From positions 1-51,857 of the forward strand of contig NZ_JACJRC010000034.1 in NCBI RefSeq assembly GCF_014697025.1: a stretch of DNA of 51,857 nucleotides, written 5' to 3'. Position 1 is the first letter of the stretch, and each line of letters starts with the position of its first letter. Shown here one piece after another: positions 1 through 8,128 of this stretch. This DNA comes from Alkalinema sp. FACHB-956 (GTDB lineage Bacteria; Cyanobacteriota; Cyanobacteriia; Leptolyngbyales; Leptolyngbyaceae). A model generated the notes under the pieces. The model worked only from the letters and a program-made list of their open reading frames with translations, had not been told where the DNA came from and searched no databases. Both the position numbers and the translations under genes were made by a program.

Positions 1-1
1 G

Positions 2-109
2 GGATGGTCTGGCTATCCCTCGCAGCGTCCCCCTGGTGTTGTGACGATCGTCAAGGGTCTACAACGGTTTGAAGGCATTTTCTTAGGTTGGAAAATGACT
101 TTCCCCTGA
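2..109 (+). CDS. Possible C-terminal end of a gene entering from the left edge
   Basis: An open frame runs from the window edge to TGA at 107-109 and encodes 35 residues ending in EGIFLGWKMTFP. The composition looks protein-like, and a hairpin at 235-277 could terminate it. There is too little sequence to name a family, and the frame may be open by chance. Confidence 0.25.
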   Translation, partial: GWSGYPSQRPPGVVTIVKGLQRFEGIFLGWKMTFP

Positions 110-151
110 CTTGTGTGTACACGGTAGCCCGTCCTGGGAGAGGGATTTAGG

Positions 152-190
152 GTATTGAGCTATGTATTGATAATAGTTACCAGAGTCATA
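152..190. repeat. Imperfect 39-bp direct repeat, copy 1
   Basis: The copy begins GTATTGAGCTATGTATTGAT. It matches 473-511 at 34 of 39 positions with no gaps. The two copies are about 320 bp apart and flank the hairpin and tandem repeat of this spacer. Confidence 0.6.
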
Positions 191-194
191 GACC

Positions 195-230
195 TCTGAC
201 AGACGGTAAGTATCTGACAGACGGTAAGTA
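195..230. repeat. Exact 18-bp tandem duplication
   Basis: The unit TCTGACAGACGGTAAGTA occurs at 195-212 and again at 213-230 without mismatch. It immediately precedes the hairpin at 235-277. Confidence 0.85.
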
Positions 231-234
231 ATAG

Positions 235-277
235 AGAACCCCACCCTCGGTAAAATACCTGCCTGGGGTGAGGTTCT
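235..277. terminator. Terminator-like hairpin
   Basis: AGAACCCCACCC (235-246) can pair with GGGTGAGGTTCT (266-277) with one mismatch across a 19-nt loop. It lies between a possible plus-strand gene ending at 109 and the minus-strand gene ending at 518. Only a short T-run follows, so termination activity is uncertain. Confidence 0.45.
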
Positions 278-472
278 TTATAGTTATGAGACTGTCAGAT
301 TATCTGAATTCGAGTTCTACTAGGGAGTTTAGAAGAATGGGCGATCGCGCATCGGGTTGAGTCAATTGATCAGATAGCAACGCTAGCAGCATTGAACTCT
401 CTCATTATTCCCCCAGCACTCAAATAGAATATAGCCAGAAGCGCTTGATTACTAAGCGGTTAGGCCATTGGA

Positions 473-511
473 GTATTGAGCTCTGTATTGACAACAGTTA
501 CCGGAGTAATA
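473..511. repeat. Imperfect 39-bp direct repeat, copy 2
   Basis: This is the second copy of the element at 152-190, beginning GTATTGAGCTCTGTATTGAC. It ends 6 bp before the stop codon of the glycosyltransferase at 518. Confidence 0.6.
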
Positions 512-517
512 ACTATC

Positions 518-1699
518 TCATGAATCTGTGATCGCCAGTTCATAGACCGATCGAATCCGTTGAGCAATCACAGGCCAAGTATAATTCGCAGCAACATAAT
601 CTCGGCAATGTTGCTGATTAGGCAGTTGACGAATGCCGGATAATACTTCTTGGATACCCTGCGCCAGATGTTGGCTGGAAGCACTTTCAAATAGGCAATC
701 CTGAGATAACGGGCTGAGGATTTCCGGAATAGAATCGACGGGAGTACCTAAAACAGGAGTTCCAGCAGCCAGCGATTCGATAATAATTAAACCAAATCCT
801 TCGTAGGCTACAGTGGGCACAACAGAGAAATTAGCAGCGCGATAGGCTACAGGTAAATCTTCATCTGGCATAAATCCTAATAATTGGACATGATCTTCAA
901 GATTGAGTTCTTGAATTTGTTTTTGTAGGGTATCTGCTAGATAGCCTTTACCTGCAATCATCAACAAGACATCGGGATAGGAATAACGAATTTTGTCAAT
1001 CGCTGCAATCAGATTTTCCAATCCCATTCGTTTGGCTAACCGTCGTACCGACAAGATAATGGGGCGATCCTGTGGCCAACCCAGTTGAGTTCGAGCTTGT
1101 TGCAGTGAAATATTGGGATTAAAATGCTGCATCTCAACACCAGGGGGAATGATGTGAATGCGCTCACGAGGAATATGATATTCCTGATGCAATATGTTCT
1201 GAAATGCTTGCGAAAGGACAATAAATTTTTGAGTTCGATTGTAGCAAACTTGTTCAAGCCCCTGTCGCAATCGAATTCCCATTGTTTTAGCCCCCCCATG
1301 TTCAACTAAGCTTTCGAGTGCCCAAGGGCCCTGGAAGTGAGTAACAAGGGGGCGATCGCCCAATATATCTAAAATTGGGAACGTATAGAGAGCAAAATGA
1401 GAAACCACAAGGGGATAGTCTTGATCTAATAGAATTCGTTTGGCAAGCAAGCGTTGCTTATACCAGCGCTGTAATAGAGAATCACTGGGAGGGGCAAAGC
1501 TACTGACTATCCGATTCGTATCTCGTTCAATGTTGGGAGATCCCACAACCAGTCCTCGGGCATTGATACCCGCTTGCGGCAAGTGTTGGATGCAGTCAAA
1601 GAATACCCGATTGAGTCCTCCCGCTCTTTCAGGAAACCACTCCATACCAATTTGGAGCGTATTGAGCGTGGATAAATTTGTAGAGTGTAGTAACTGCAT
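518..1699 (-). CDS. Glycosyltransferase family 4 (GT-B fold)
   Basis: The 393-residue protein has the two-domain GT-B layout. The N-terminal acceptor domain has the glycine-rich stretch PERAGGLNR near residue 24 and HFQGPW near 121. The C-terminal nucleotide-sugar domain starts at about 215 (ILSVRRLAKRMG) and carries the retaining EX7E signature at E300 and E308 (EGFGLIIIE). The family transfers a sugar from a nucleotide donor with retention, normally at the cytoplasmic face of the membrane. The ATG is preceded by AGAAGG. It is the last gene of the minus-strand polysaccharide cluster, 57 bp after asnB. Donor and acceptor cannot be read from sequence. Confidence 0.9.
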   Translation of the reverse strand: MQLLHSTNLSTLNTLQIGMEWFPERAGGLNRVFFDCIQHLPQAGINARGLVVGSPNIERDTNRIVSSFAPPSDSLLQRWYKQRLLAKRILLDQDYPLVVSHFALYTFPILDILGDRPLVTHFQGPWALESLVEHGGAKTMGIRLRQGLEQVCYNRTQKFIVLSQAFQNILHQEYHIPRERIHIIPPGVEMQHFNPNISLQQARTQLGWPQDRPIILSVRRLAKRMGLENLIAAIDKIRYSYPDVLLMIAGKGYLADTLQKQIQELNLEDHVQLLGFMPDEDLPVAYRAANFSVVPTVAYEGFGLIIIESLAAGTPVLGTPVDSIPEILSPLSQDCLFESASSQHLAQGIQEVLSGIRQLPNQQHCRDYVAANYTWPVIAQRIRSVYELAITDS

Positions 1700-1756
1700 T
1701 AAACTAAGCCTTCTAGTGAGTCAGCATTATTTTGAACAATAGCGCAACCGATGATC

Positions 1757-3667
1757 TTATATCTCAACCTGTAGGCTATCTTGATTGCTAAACGATCTAT
1801 CCAAGGTCATACCTGCCCAAATTTCCAAAACCAATAATGTCCAGAGTTGCTGACCCCAATCTACTTGACCAGAAAAATGTTCTTGCAACATCTGTTCAAT
1901 TGCAGTTGGCTCAAACCAGCCACGATCCTGAAAGGCAGAACTACGCAAAGTGACTTTCAAGTAGTTAGCAAGATGACCTGTAAGCCAAGCACTTGCAGGC
2001 ATAACAAATCCACGCTTACGGCGATAAATCACCTCTGCTGGAACATAGCGAGTTGCAAGGCGCTTCAGTAAATATTTAGTGGTAAATCCTTTGATCCGAA
2101 GATCGGTGGGAATGCGGGCAGAATATTCGATCAATGTTTTATCGAGCAATGGCGATCTCGCTTCCAGTGAAAACGCCATTGTTGAGACATCCATTTTAGT
2201 CAGCAGTTGATCAGGTAAGTAAGTGCTAAAGTCACCATATAAAGCGCGATCAACATCATCGGTTGCTCTAGCACGGTTCCAAACCTGGCTATAGAGTAAA
2301 TCAGGATGGTAATTGCCTAGCTGCTGACGAAATTCTGGGGTATAAATTTGATGACGATAGGAGCGAAAGGCACGATCGTAGATAAACGCTGCCTCAGCGG
2401 TAGTCTTTCCTGTTTGAGCTAGCATTCCTAGGTTTTTCAAAGATCCCTGTTGAATATCAGTGAATATTTGTCCTAAAGCGCTACGGAGTGCTGGGGGGAG
2501 AAAGCGACGATAGGACTCAGCAGCTCTTGCAATCACTGGACGGGAATATCCAGCAAAGACTTCATCTCCCCCATCCCCATTCAAAGCAACCGTAACATGC
2601 TCCCGTGCTGCTTTGGCAACATAGTAGGTGGGAACAATCGACACATCTGCTAGGGGCTGTCCATACTGCCCAATAATTTCAGGTAACTTGAACAGGAAAT
2701 CGGGCTGCAGGACATATTCATGCAAATTGACTTGATGCCCCAAATGTTGAGCTACTTTACGGGCATAGTTGCGCTCGTCAAATGCCTGATCCTCAAAACC
2801 GATGACCACGGCATCCACAGGTTCTTGTCTTTCCTGCGCCATCATGGCAACAACTAAACTGGAGTCTACCCCACCGGAGAGAAAGGCTCCTAGGGGGACA
2901 TCACTCATCAAGCGACGGCGTACAGCTTGACGAATCAAATGATCTAATTCTTCCAGGATTTCTGCTTCTGATTGCTTAGTTTTTTGGCTATAGTCCACAT
3001 CCCAGTAACGTTCAAGGGAGAGTTTCTGAGTAGGATAATGATACCTGAGGTAATGAGCTGGGGGAAGTTGATGAATCCCTTGAAAAATAGAATAGGGAGC
3101 AGGTACGGCTTGGTAGGTGAGGTAAGCATCCAGGGCGATCGGATTAACATTTGGAGTTTGGGGTAGAAGCGCGCGGAGAGAATTAAGGGTGGAGGCAAAA
3201 CTAAAGGTTCCATCTTCATAATGATAGAAGAAAGGCTTTTTACCAACGCGATCGCGGGCTCCATAGAGGGTTTGGGTGCGATTATCCCAGATAGCAATCG
3301 CAAACATGCCATCAATACGATCGAGCATCCGTTCCCATCCCCAAGCAAGGTAGCCATTCAGGATGACTTCAGTATCCGTACCGGAACGAAAGGGATAATC
3401 GGCTTTCAGCTGATTCCGTAATTCTTGGTAGTTATAGATTTCTCCATTAAAGACAAGCATGACTTGACCGTCAGAGCTGACCATGGGTTGATGCCCAGCG
3501 GGGCTGAGGTCGAGGATAGCAAGGCGACGAAACCCAAAGATGGCTTGCCCCATTTGGTGAAGCCCAGCGTCATCTGGTCCACGCTCCCACATGCGATCGC
3601 GGGCTACTTCTATTTGAGCAAGAGAAGTACGAGATGAAGTTCCAATCAGTCCGATAATTCCGCACAT
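1757..3667 (-). CDS. asnB: Asparagine synthetase B-type glutamine amidotransferase
   Basis: The 636-residue protein starts MCGIIGLIG, so Cys2 is exposed as the N-terminal Ntn nucleophile after Met removal. The glutaminase domain has RGPDDAG (29-35), FNGEIYNY (73-80) and SGTDTE (95-100). The synthetase domain has the ATP pyrophosphatase loop SGGVDSS (264-270) and NGDGGDEVFAGY near 365. Both active sites look intact and the length is normal for AsnB. The reaction is ATP-dependent amidation of a carboxylate using glutamine-derived ammonia. Because it lies between an acyltransferase and a glycosyltransferase gene, the substrate may be a uronic acid of the glycan rather than aspartate; that is inference. 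Confidence 0.92.
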   Translation of the reverse strand: MCGIIGLIGTSSRTSLAQIEVARDRMWERGPDDAGLHQMGQAIFGFRRLAILDLSPAGHQPMVSSDGQVMLVFNGEIYNYQELRNQLKADYPFRSGTDTEVILNGYLAWGWERMLDRIDGMFAIAIWDNRTQTLYGARDRVGKKPFFYHYEDGTFSFASTLNSLRALLPQTPNVNPIALDAYLTYQAVPAPYSIFQGIHQLPPAHYLRYHYPTQKLSLERYWDVDYSQKTKQSEAEILEELDHLIRQAVRRRLMSDVPLGAFLSGGVDSSLVVAMMAQERQEPVDAVVIGFEDQAFDERNYARKVAQHLGHQVNLHEYVLQPDFLFKLPEIIGQYGQPLADVSIVPTYYVAKAAREHVTVALNGDGGDEVFAGYSRPVIARAAESYRRFLPPALRSALGQIFTDIQQGSLKNLGMLAQTGKTTAEAAFIYDRAFRSYRHQIYTPEFRQQLGNYHPDLLYSQVWNRARATDDVDRALYGDFSTYLPDQLLTKMDVSTMAFSLEARSPLLDKTLIEYSARIPTDLRIKGFTTKYLLKRLATRYVPAEVIYRRKRGFVMPASAWLTGHLANYLKVTLRSSAFQDRGWFEPTAIEQMLQEHFSGQVDWGQQLWTLLVLEIWAGMTLDRSFSNQDSLQVEI

Positions 3668-3798
3668 AGATAATCCTAAAAAACTAATAGTGACTGTTAA
3701 AAGTTAAATATCTATCAGATATTTGGAGTGAGCCCTTAAACACGGATAGACGAAAGATGATTTCGAGGAAATTCTGCCAGCCCATTACATTTTGATGA

Positions 3799-4245
3799 TC
3801 ATCTCGCATCTTCGTGATTAATGGGTCGAGCAGGTATACCAACAACTGTGTGATTAGAAGCAACATCACGGGTTACAACCGCTCCAGCACCAATTACTGC
3901 TCCAGCACCGATTGTTAGTGTTTCATCCTCACGACTAATAATAGTTACATTCGCTCCAATAGTCACGTTATCTCCGACGATGATACGATAGGGAGATCCG
4001 ATCCAAGTAGAGGTGGCTAAAGTAACGTTATGAAAAATTTTGACACCTTTCCCAATAGTGACATTAGGATGAATCACTACTCCTAATCCAAAATGCTCTA
4101 AACAAATATCATTCTCTACTTCTGCCTCATAGGGGAGAATTGCATGAAAAGTCAGAAAGTTTATCCCCTTCAAGATCCTTGCAAGAATAGTCATCCTAGC
4201 ATGATAAGCTTGACGACTCAGTTTCCACAGCAGATTAGGATTCAT
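3799..4245 (-). CDS. Left-handed beta-helix (hexapeptide) acyltransferase, CysE/serine acetyltransferase-like
   Basis: The 148-residue protein has an N-terminal helical part (1-40) and then hexapeptide repeats of the [LIV]-G-x4 type: VIHPNVTIGKGVKI, IIVGDNVTIGANVTII and IGAGAVIGAGAVVTRDV. It ends with the usual VGIPARPI cap. The family forms trimers that transfer acetyl from acetyl-CoA to a hydroxyl or amine. It is shorter than biosynthetic serine acetyltransferases (about 250 residues) and lies in a polysaccharide cluster, so sugar O-acetylation is the more likely role. A cysteine-pathway role cannot be excluded. Confidence 0.8.
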   Translation of the reverse strand: MNPNLLWKLSRQAYHARMTILARILKGINFLTFHAILPYEAEVENDICLEHFGLGVVIHPNVTIGKGVKIFHNVTLATSTWIGSPYRIIVGDNVTIGANVTIISREDETLTIGAGAVIGAGAVVTRDVASNHTVVGIPARPINHEDAR

Positions 4246-4256
4246 AGCATTCTATT

Positions 4257-4669
4257 TTAGAAAGTAGATCTATAGACGCAAGACACACTCGATAGAAGAC
4301 GATTGAACTTTTCATGCACTACTGAAACAGTTCTATTATTTTGAGAATTGAAATAGTTATCAAGGTTGTATACTCCTCCTCTAGTTTCTTGCTCATCAAT
4401 CAAGATATAATATTCACTATTTACAAACACAGTAGGTAATCCATACACAGTAATCTGTACACAGCAAGTTTTTCTTCAAGAGATCGCTGTTGATTTAGAC
4501 AAAAATGGACTGCACCATATTCCGTAAGTAAGGTTTCATACTCACCTCCCCCAGAGACAACAGCAACCGTATGCCCTGCTTGAGCCTGTAAGCAAGCTAG
4601 ATCGACGGCAACGTTCACGATACCCTTACCAAGTCTCTGAACATGATTTAAAATATGAAGAATTCGCAT
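4257..4669 (-). pseudogene. Truncated and frameshifted GT4 glycosyltransferase remnant
   Basis: Translation from ATG at 4669 gives about 75 residues that read as the N-terminus of a GT4 enzyme: MRILHILNHVQRLGKGIVN, then AVVSGGGEYETLL. The frame stops at 4421 after MDYLLCL. Another frame continues from 4448 to 4257 and contains TVSVVHEKFNR, faintly like the VHNEFQR stretch near residue 120 of this family. The C-terminal donor-binding half is absent. The start keeps an AAGG ribosome binding site. The best reading is a decayed gene with an internal deletion; whether the second fragment belongs to it is uncertain. Confidence 0.7.
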
Positions 4670-4696
4670 CGTTTTGACCTTAAGTAGGGTGATTGA

Positions 4697-5638
4697 CTAC
4701 ACTCCCAACCAGTTCTTGAAAAGTCGTTTCCAACGCCCAAACTTAGCAATCAGGTAAAACATCAAAACAGGTTTTTGTAAGCCTAGTGAGAACCAGTCAT
4801 GCAGATTCCATTGATCTGACCGATTCTGAAACTCCATGGGCGTAAATGAAGCATTAGTCCAAGTCAATACTAGACCACGTTTCAGGAAAATAAACGGAGT
4901 AGCACCATGGTATTTGAGATTTGCCCCCAGATGAGTTGGCAGATTAGTAGTCACATCACCGAAGGCATCAGAGATTAAGGCAATCCCCCCAAAAGTCAAC
5001 ATGGCAGCTATATCCGCTACTGCTTTTAGCGGATTTGGCAAATGCTCAAGTACGTCAATAGAAATCACAACATCAAAAGAACCATCTAATAAATCATCAT
5101 AGTTACTGATAATATGGATGGATGAGTTGAGCAAACCATAGGCTTCAAAGCGTTTTGAAACAAACCGATAATTTTGGCTCCCTGGAAAGTCTAAATAGTA
5201 AACTGTAAAACCTGAATTGGCTAAGCAAATGGAATCATTACCTGAACCATCCCCTAGGATCAAAATCTTAAGTTGTTTCTGATCCTGACTGGTTTCCCTA
5301 GCATAATTCTGAATGCGGTCAATTAGGATATTAGTCAAGTTCTGTCGTCCCGATCTTGCCCAATAGACCATCGTCTCAAATATGAATGCATGACTATCTC
5401 GATAGAGATCTTCCATGGAACCGTCATAGTGATGAGGTGTAATGTGATACTTTTCCGCATCTTGACAGACATTCCATCCAATTGTTAAGGCTTCTTGCCA
5501 AACTCGCTGCTTCACCTCTTCTCGCTCTAGTTGAGTGAACTGAGTAATCTCATCTACAATGTCATCCATGCTAACTGGAATAGAGATTTTGACAAGGCTC
5601 GTGCTTACGTTAGTCATATTAATTACCACGTTAATCAT
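4697..5638 (-). CDS. Class I SAM-dependent methyltransferase
   Basis: The 313-residue protein has a helical N-terminal extension of about 120 residues and then a Rossmann methyltransferase core. Motif I is ILILGDGSGND (125-135), an acidic end of strand beta2 follows (YYLDF near 150), and FDVVISIDVLEHLPNP (188-203) is typical of methyltransf_11/23 enzymes. The substrate is unknown; by position it probably methylates a sugar or glycan intermediate of the cluster. Two starts are possible, ATG at 5638 or ATG at 5617. It lies 23 bp downstream of the O-antigen ligase-like gene, suggesting co-transcription. Confidence 0.8.
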   Translation of the reverse strand: MINVVINMTNVSTSLVKISIPVSMDDIVDEITQFTQLEREEVKQRVWQEALTIGWNVCQDAEKYHITPHHYDGSMEDLYRDSHAFIFETMVYWARSGRQNLTNILIDRIQNYARETSQDQKQLKILILGDGSGNDSICLANSGFTVYYLDFPGSQNYRFVSKRFEAYGLLNSSIHIISNYDDLLDGSFDVVISIDVLEHLPNPLKAVADIAAMLTFGGIALISDAFGDVTTNLPTHLGANLKYHGATPFIFLKRGLVLTWTNASFTPMEFQNRSDQWNLHDWFSLGLQKPVLMFYLIAKFGRWKRLFKNWLGV

Positions 5639-5661
5639 TAATATTCGAGATGATTCAAAAA

Positions 5662-7095
5662 CTATGGAGACGAATGGATGGAAGCCAATGGCACATCAGA
5701 GATAAGTTGCGCCGATCTCATTTTGGACTTGTAGTAATGCTCTCCAGCTAAAATGAGTCCTAGAAAACTCCATGCAGCGATGCCAGAGAGGCTCGTCAGT
5801 GTCGTAGTCACCCACATTTGCAGACAGCCAATGACACTGATAGCAAATCCTGTACTCAGAAAAGAATCGGCTACCCATCGCTGCTTAATTTTGGCAGCGC
5901 TCAACAAGGAAATTAGCAGGCCAATCAGATAAGGAATTGCACCAATCCACCCTAGACTCAGAAACAAGTCAATGAATCCACTATCCACAACTAGGGAAAT
6001 TATTTTCCCATTCTGCTCAATCCAAGAAGAACCGAGGCCATTGCCCACTGGATTCAGCAGGGCACTAAATAATCCAGTATCATAAATCTCCATCCGTCCA
6101 GTTAAACTATTATCTTGCGGATCGGTTAGGGTCTCAATGCGCGTGTTAATTGTCTCTGCAAAGGGATCCATAGTGACGAGCGGAATGGCACACATAATAA
6201 TGAGAACAATGGAGAAGAGCAATCTTGCTTGAAATTTTGGTTTGAGCGAAGTTACCAGCATCAGTAGACCTGCTCCCCAGCCCAACCATGCAGTTCGTAC
6301 CAGAGATAGCAAAATTGCAAGATAACCAACTCCACTGATAGGGATAGCGAAGGGTGAGGAACTAGTGAGCAAAAATAAAAGTCCAGCCATAATAAAGACA
6401 GCGAAAGCACCCGGTGAATGCATCGTACTCCAAATTCGCATCTTCAGTGGTTCGGGCAGCCCTGCACTGGAGAGCTGCGACTCCCTCAACCAAAGAGCAT
6501 CCCATTCTGGAGCAACTAAATATTGATAAACACCATACACGCCTGTAATCAGAACCCCCCAGAGAAACACTTGTCGAATCGTTTTTGAATACTCAGGATA
6601 GTATCGCCAGTTTTGCAGATAGTAGAGTGCAAAGACGATCGGTGAGAGCCAATCCAACATGGTGCGAAAGACCCCAAAGGGGGGATTGCGTAGTAAACCA
6701 ATTAACGTTGCATATAGAACGCCAGCTCCTGCTAGAAGTAAGGGTGTTGCTCCCATTCGGTTAAGCTTTGGGATGTTGGAGAGAATACTTAACAGTGGAA
6801 TGAAGGTGATGAGATAGGGAGCAATTAAAATAATTCGTTGGGGATCCCAGCCACTACGATAATCCACTAGACGGGCGAATAGAGGTGTGAGCATCCAAAC
6901 CCACCAAACAAAAGCTTGGTAGATCACTGGATATTTCTGGTAGAGAAAAAGTGCTACTGCAACTGTGAGCACTGGATAAAGAAGACGCGTGATTGATCCA
7001 ATACCAACGAAGCCACCCAGCAAGAAGAAAAGACCCCAAACCAAGAGGAGCAACCAGGCATCAGGCGGATTAGGGATGAAGGATATCTTTTTCAC
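5662..7095 (-). CDS. O-antigen ligase / Wzy-like polymerase membrane protein
   Basis: The 477-residue protein is mostly hydrophobic, with about ten membrane segments from residue 12 onward. A larger hydrophilic loop lies near 310-360 (TDPQDNSLTGRMEIYDTG...GNGLGSSW), as expected for the periplasmic loop of the Wzy_C/O-antigen ligase superfamily. The family joins lipid-linked glycan repeats into polymer or onto an acceptor on the outer face of the membrane. The start codon is GTG. Within this cluster it is the best candidate for polymerisation. Polymerase and ligase cannot be told apart from sequence alone. Confidence 0.75.
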   Translation of the reverse strand: MKKISFIPNPPDAWLLLLVWGLFFLLGGFVGIGSITRLLYPVLTVAVALFLYQKYPVIYQAFVWWVWMLTPLFARLVDYRSGWDPQRIILIAPYLITFIPLLSILSNIPKLNRMGATPLLLAGAGVLYATLIGLLRNPPFGVFRTMLDWLSPIVFALYYLQNWRYYPEYSKTIRQVFLWGVLITGVYGVYQYLVAPEWDALWLRESQLSSAGLPEPLKMRIWSTMHSPGAFAVFIMAGLLFLLTSSSPFAIPISGVGYLAILLSLVRTAWLGWGAGLLMLVTSLKPKFQARLLFSIVLIIMCAIPLVTMDPFAETINTRIETLTDPQDNSLTGRMEIYDTGLFSALLNPVGNGLGSSWIEQNGKIISLVVDSGFIDLFLSLGWIGAIPYLIGLLISLLSAAKIKQRWVADSFLSTGFAISVIGCLQMWVTTTLTSLSGIAAWSFLGLILAGEHYYKSKMRSAQLISDVPLASIHSSP

Positions 7096-7125
7096 GGTAG
7101 ATCATCTTTTCGCGGGTCAACTACT

Positions 7126-8124
7126 CTAGGCTCGTGCCAAAACTCCTTTTACTATTCCTTTCATCGTGAGGTTGATCCGGTGAATCTGGGAAAATAGTGG
7201 GCCCAAACCGAGTTGAATTGCTTGTAATCTTAGTCGCAGTTCTAAGCAATCTCCTAATTCCAGCAGGAGGCGAGTGAGTTCCGCTTTTTCTTGGGAGGTA
7301 AACCAGGGTTCATAACAGGATGCTGCATGATTTAGGGCTAGACTTCTGCGCGATCGCCAGATTGGTTGAGTGTTCCAGCCACGACGCTGAAAGGCAGGAA
7401 TCATAGTTTCTTCAAAGGTTCTGATCAGCCCGCGAATTTCTAATCCTTTGCGCCTAGGGCGAGTTCCTTGAGCATCTGTCCAAACTCGGTAGCAAGACAA
7501 AATTTTTGGGGAGTAGACATTTCCATAGCCTGCATCCGCGATTCTGACCGAGAGATCATAGTCTTCAGCGAAGTCAGGACGCCCCTCATAGAAATTAAGT
7601 TCTCGAAGAACAGGAGCACGAAACATACAGATATTAGCTGCCACTCGATAGCCAGTTACAGATGCTTTGAGTGCTGTATCGCCATCATGATATTCATGGG
7701 AGCGATGGACTCTCCGAATGCCTCGTTGGTTACCAAATTGGTCAATTTCCTGCACAGCAGCATGGGCATAACCAGCATCTGGATATTTTTCGAGGAGTGC
7801 CAGTAATGTGGTGACGTAGTCTGGCAAGAGTAAGTCATCGGAGTCTAGACGAATGATATAGTCGGTCTGGGGCTGACGCAAAAGCCAAGAGTTATTTCCT
7901 GCAATGCCTAGGTTTTTGGGTTGACGATAATAGTGAACTTGTTGATACTGTTGGCAGAGTTGGGCCATTACATCTTGAGTATCGTCAGTACTCGCATCGT
8001 CTGAAACCCAGACTTCTAGATTGGGATAGGTTTGCTGGCAAATGCTTTCAACTGCCAAGCGTAGGTATTGGGCTTGGTTATAGGTTGGGATACACACAGC
8101 AACGGTTGGGGGAGACGATTGCAT
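7126..8124 (-). CDS. Glycosyltransferase family 2 (GT-A fold)
   Basis: The protein of about 332 residues begins MQSSPPTVAVCIPTYNQAQY, the classical GT2 N-terminus, followed by VWVSDDASTDDTQ and the metal/UDP-binding acidic motif IRLDSDDLLLPDYV near residue 95. The frame stays open upstream to 8217, but ATG 8124 is preferred because the GT2 domain starts there and it leaves a 4-bp gap from the upstream gene instead of an 89-bp overlap. GT2 enzymes invert and use nucleotide-diphospho-sugars. The C-terminal 80 residues are helical and basic. Confidence 0.88.
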   Translation of the reverse strand: MQSSPPTVAVCIPTYNQAQYLRLAVESICQQTYPNLEVWVSDDASTDDTQDVMAQLCQQYQQVHYYRQPKNLGIAGNNSWLLRQPQTDYIIRLDSDDLLLPDYVTTLLALLEKYPDAGYAHAAVQEIDQFGNQRGIRRVHRSHEYHDGDTALKASVTGYRVAANICMFRAPVLRELNFYEGRPDFAEDYDLSVRIADAGYGNVYSPKILSCYRVWTDAQGTRPRRKGLEIRGLIRTFEETMIPAFQRRGWNTQPIWRSRRSLALNHAASCYEPWFTSQEKAELTRLLLELGDCLELRLRLQAIQLGLGPLFSQIHRINLTMKGIVKGVLARA

Positions 8125-8128
8125 GGTT

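Larger units (their letters stand above)
110..517. other. Spacer of about 400 bp with repeats and a hairpin
   Basis: No convincing gene is seen here. The stretch holds an 18-bp exact tandem duplication, a 39-bp imperfect direct repeat whose second copy abuts the end of the next gene, a terminator-like hairpin, and a HIP1 octamer at 341-348. The adjacent gene on the right is transcribed toward this spacer. Confidence 0.6.
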
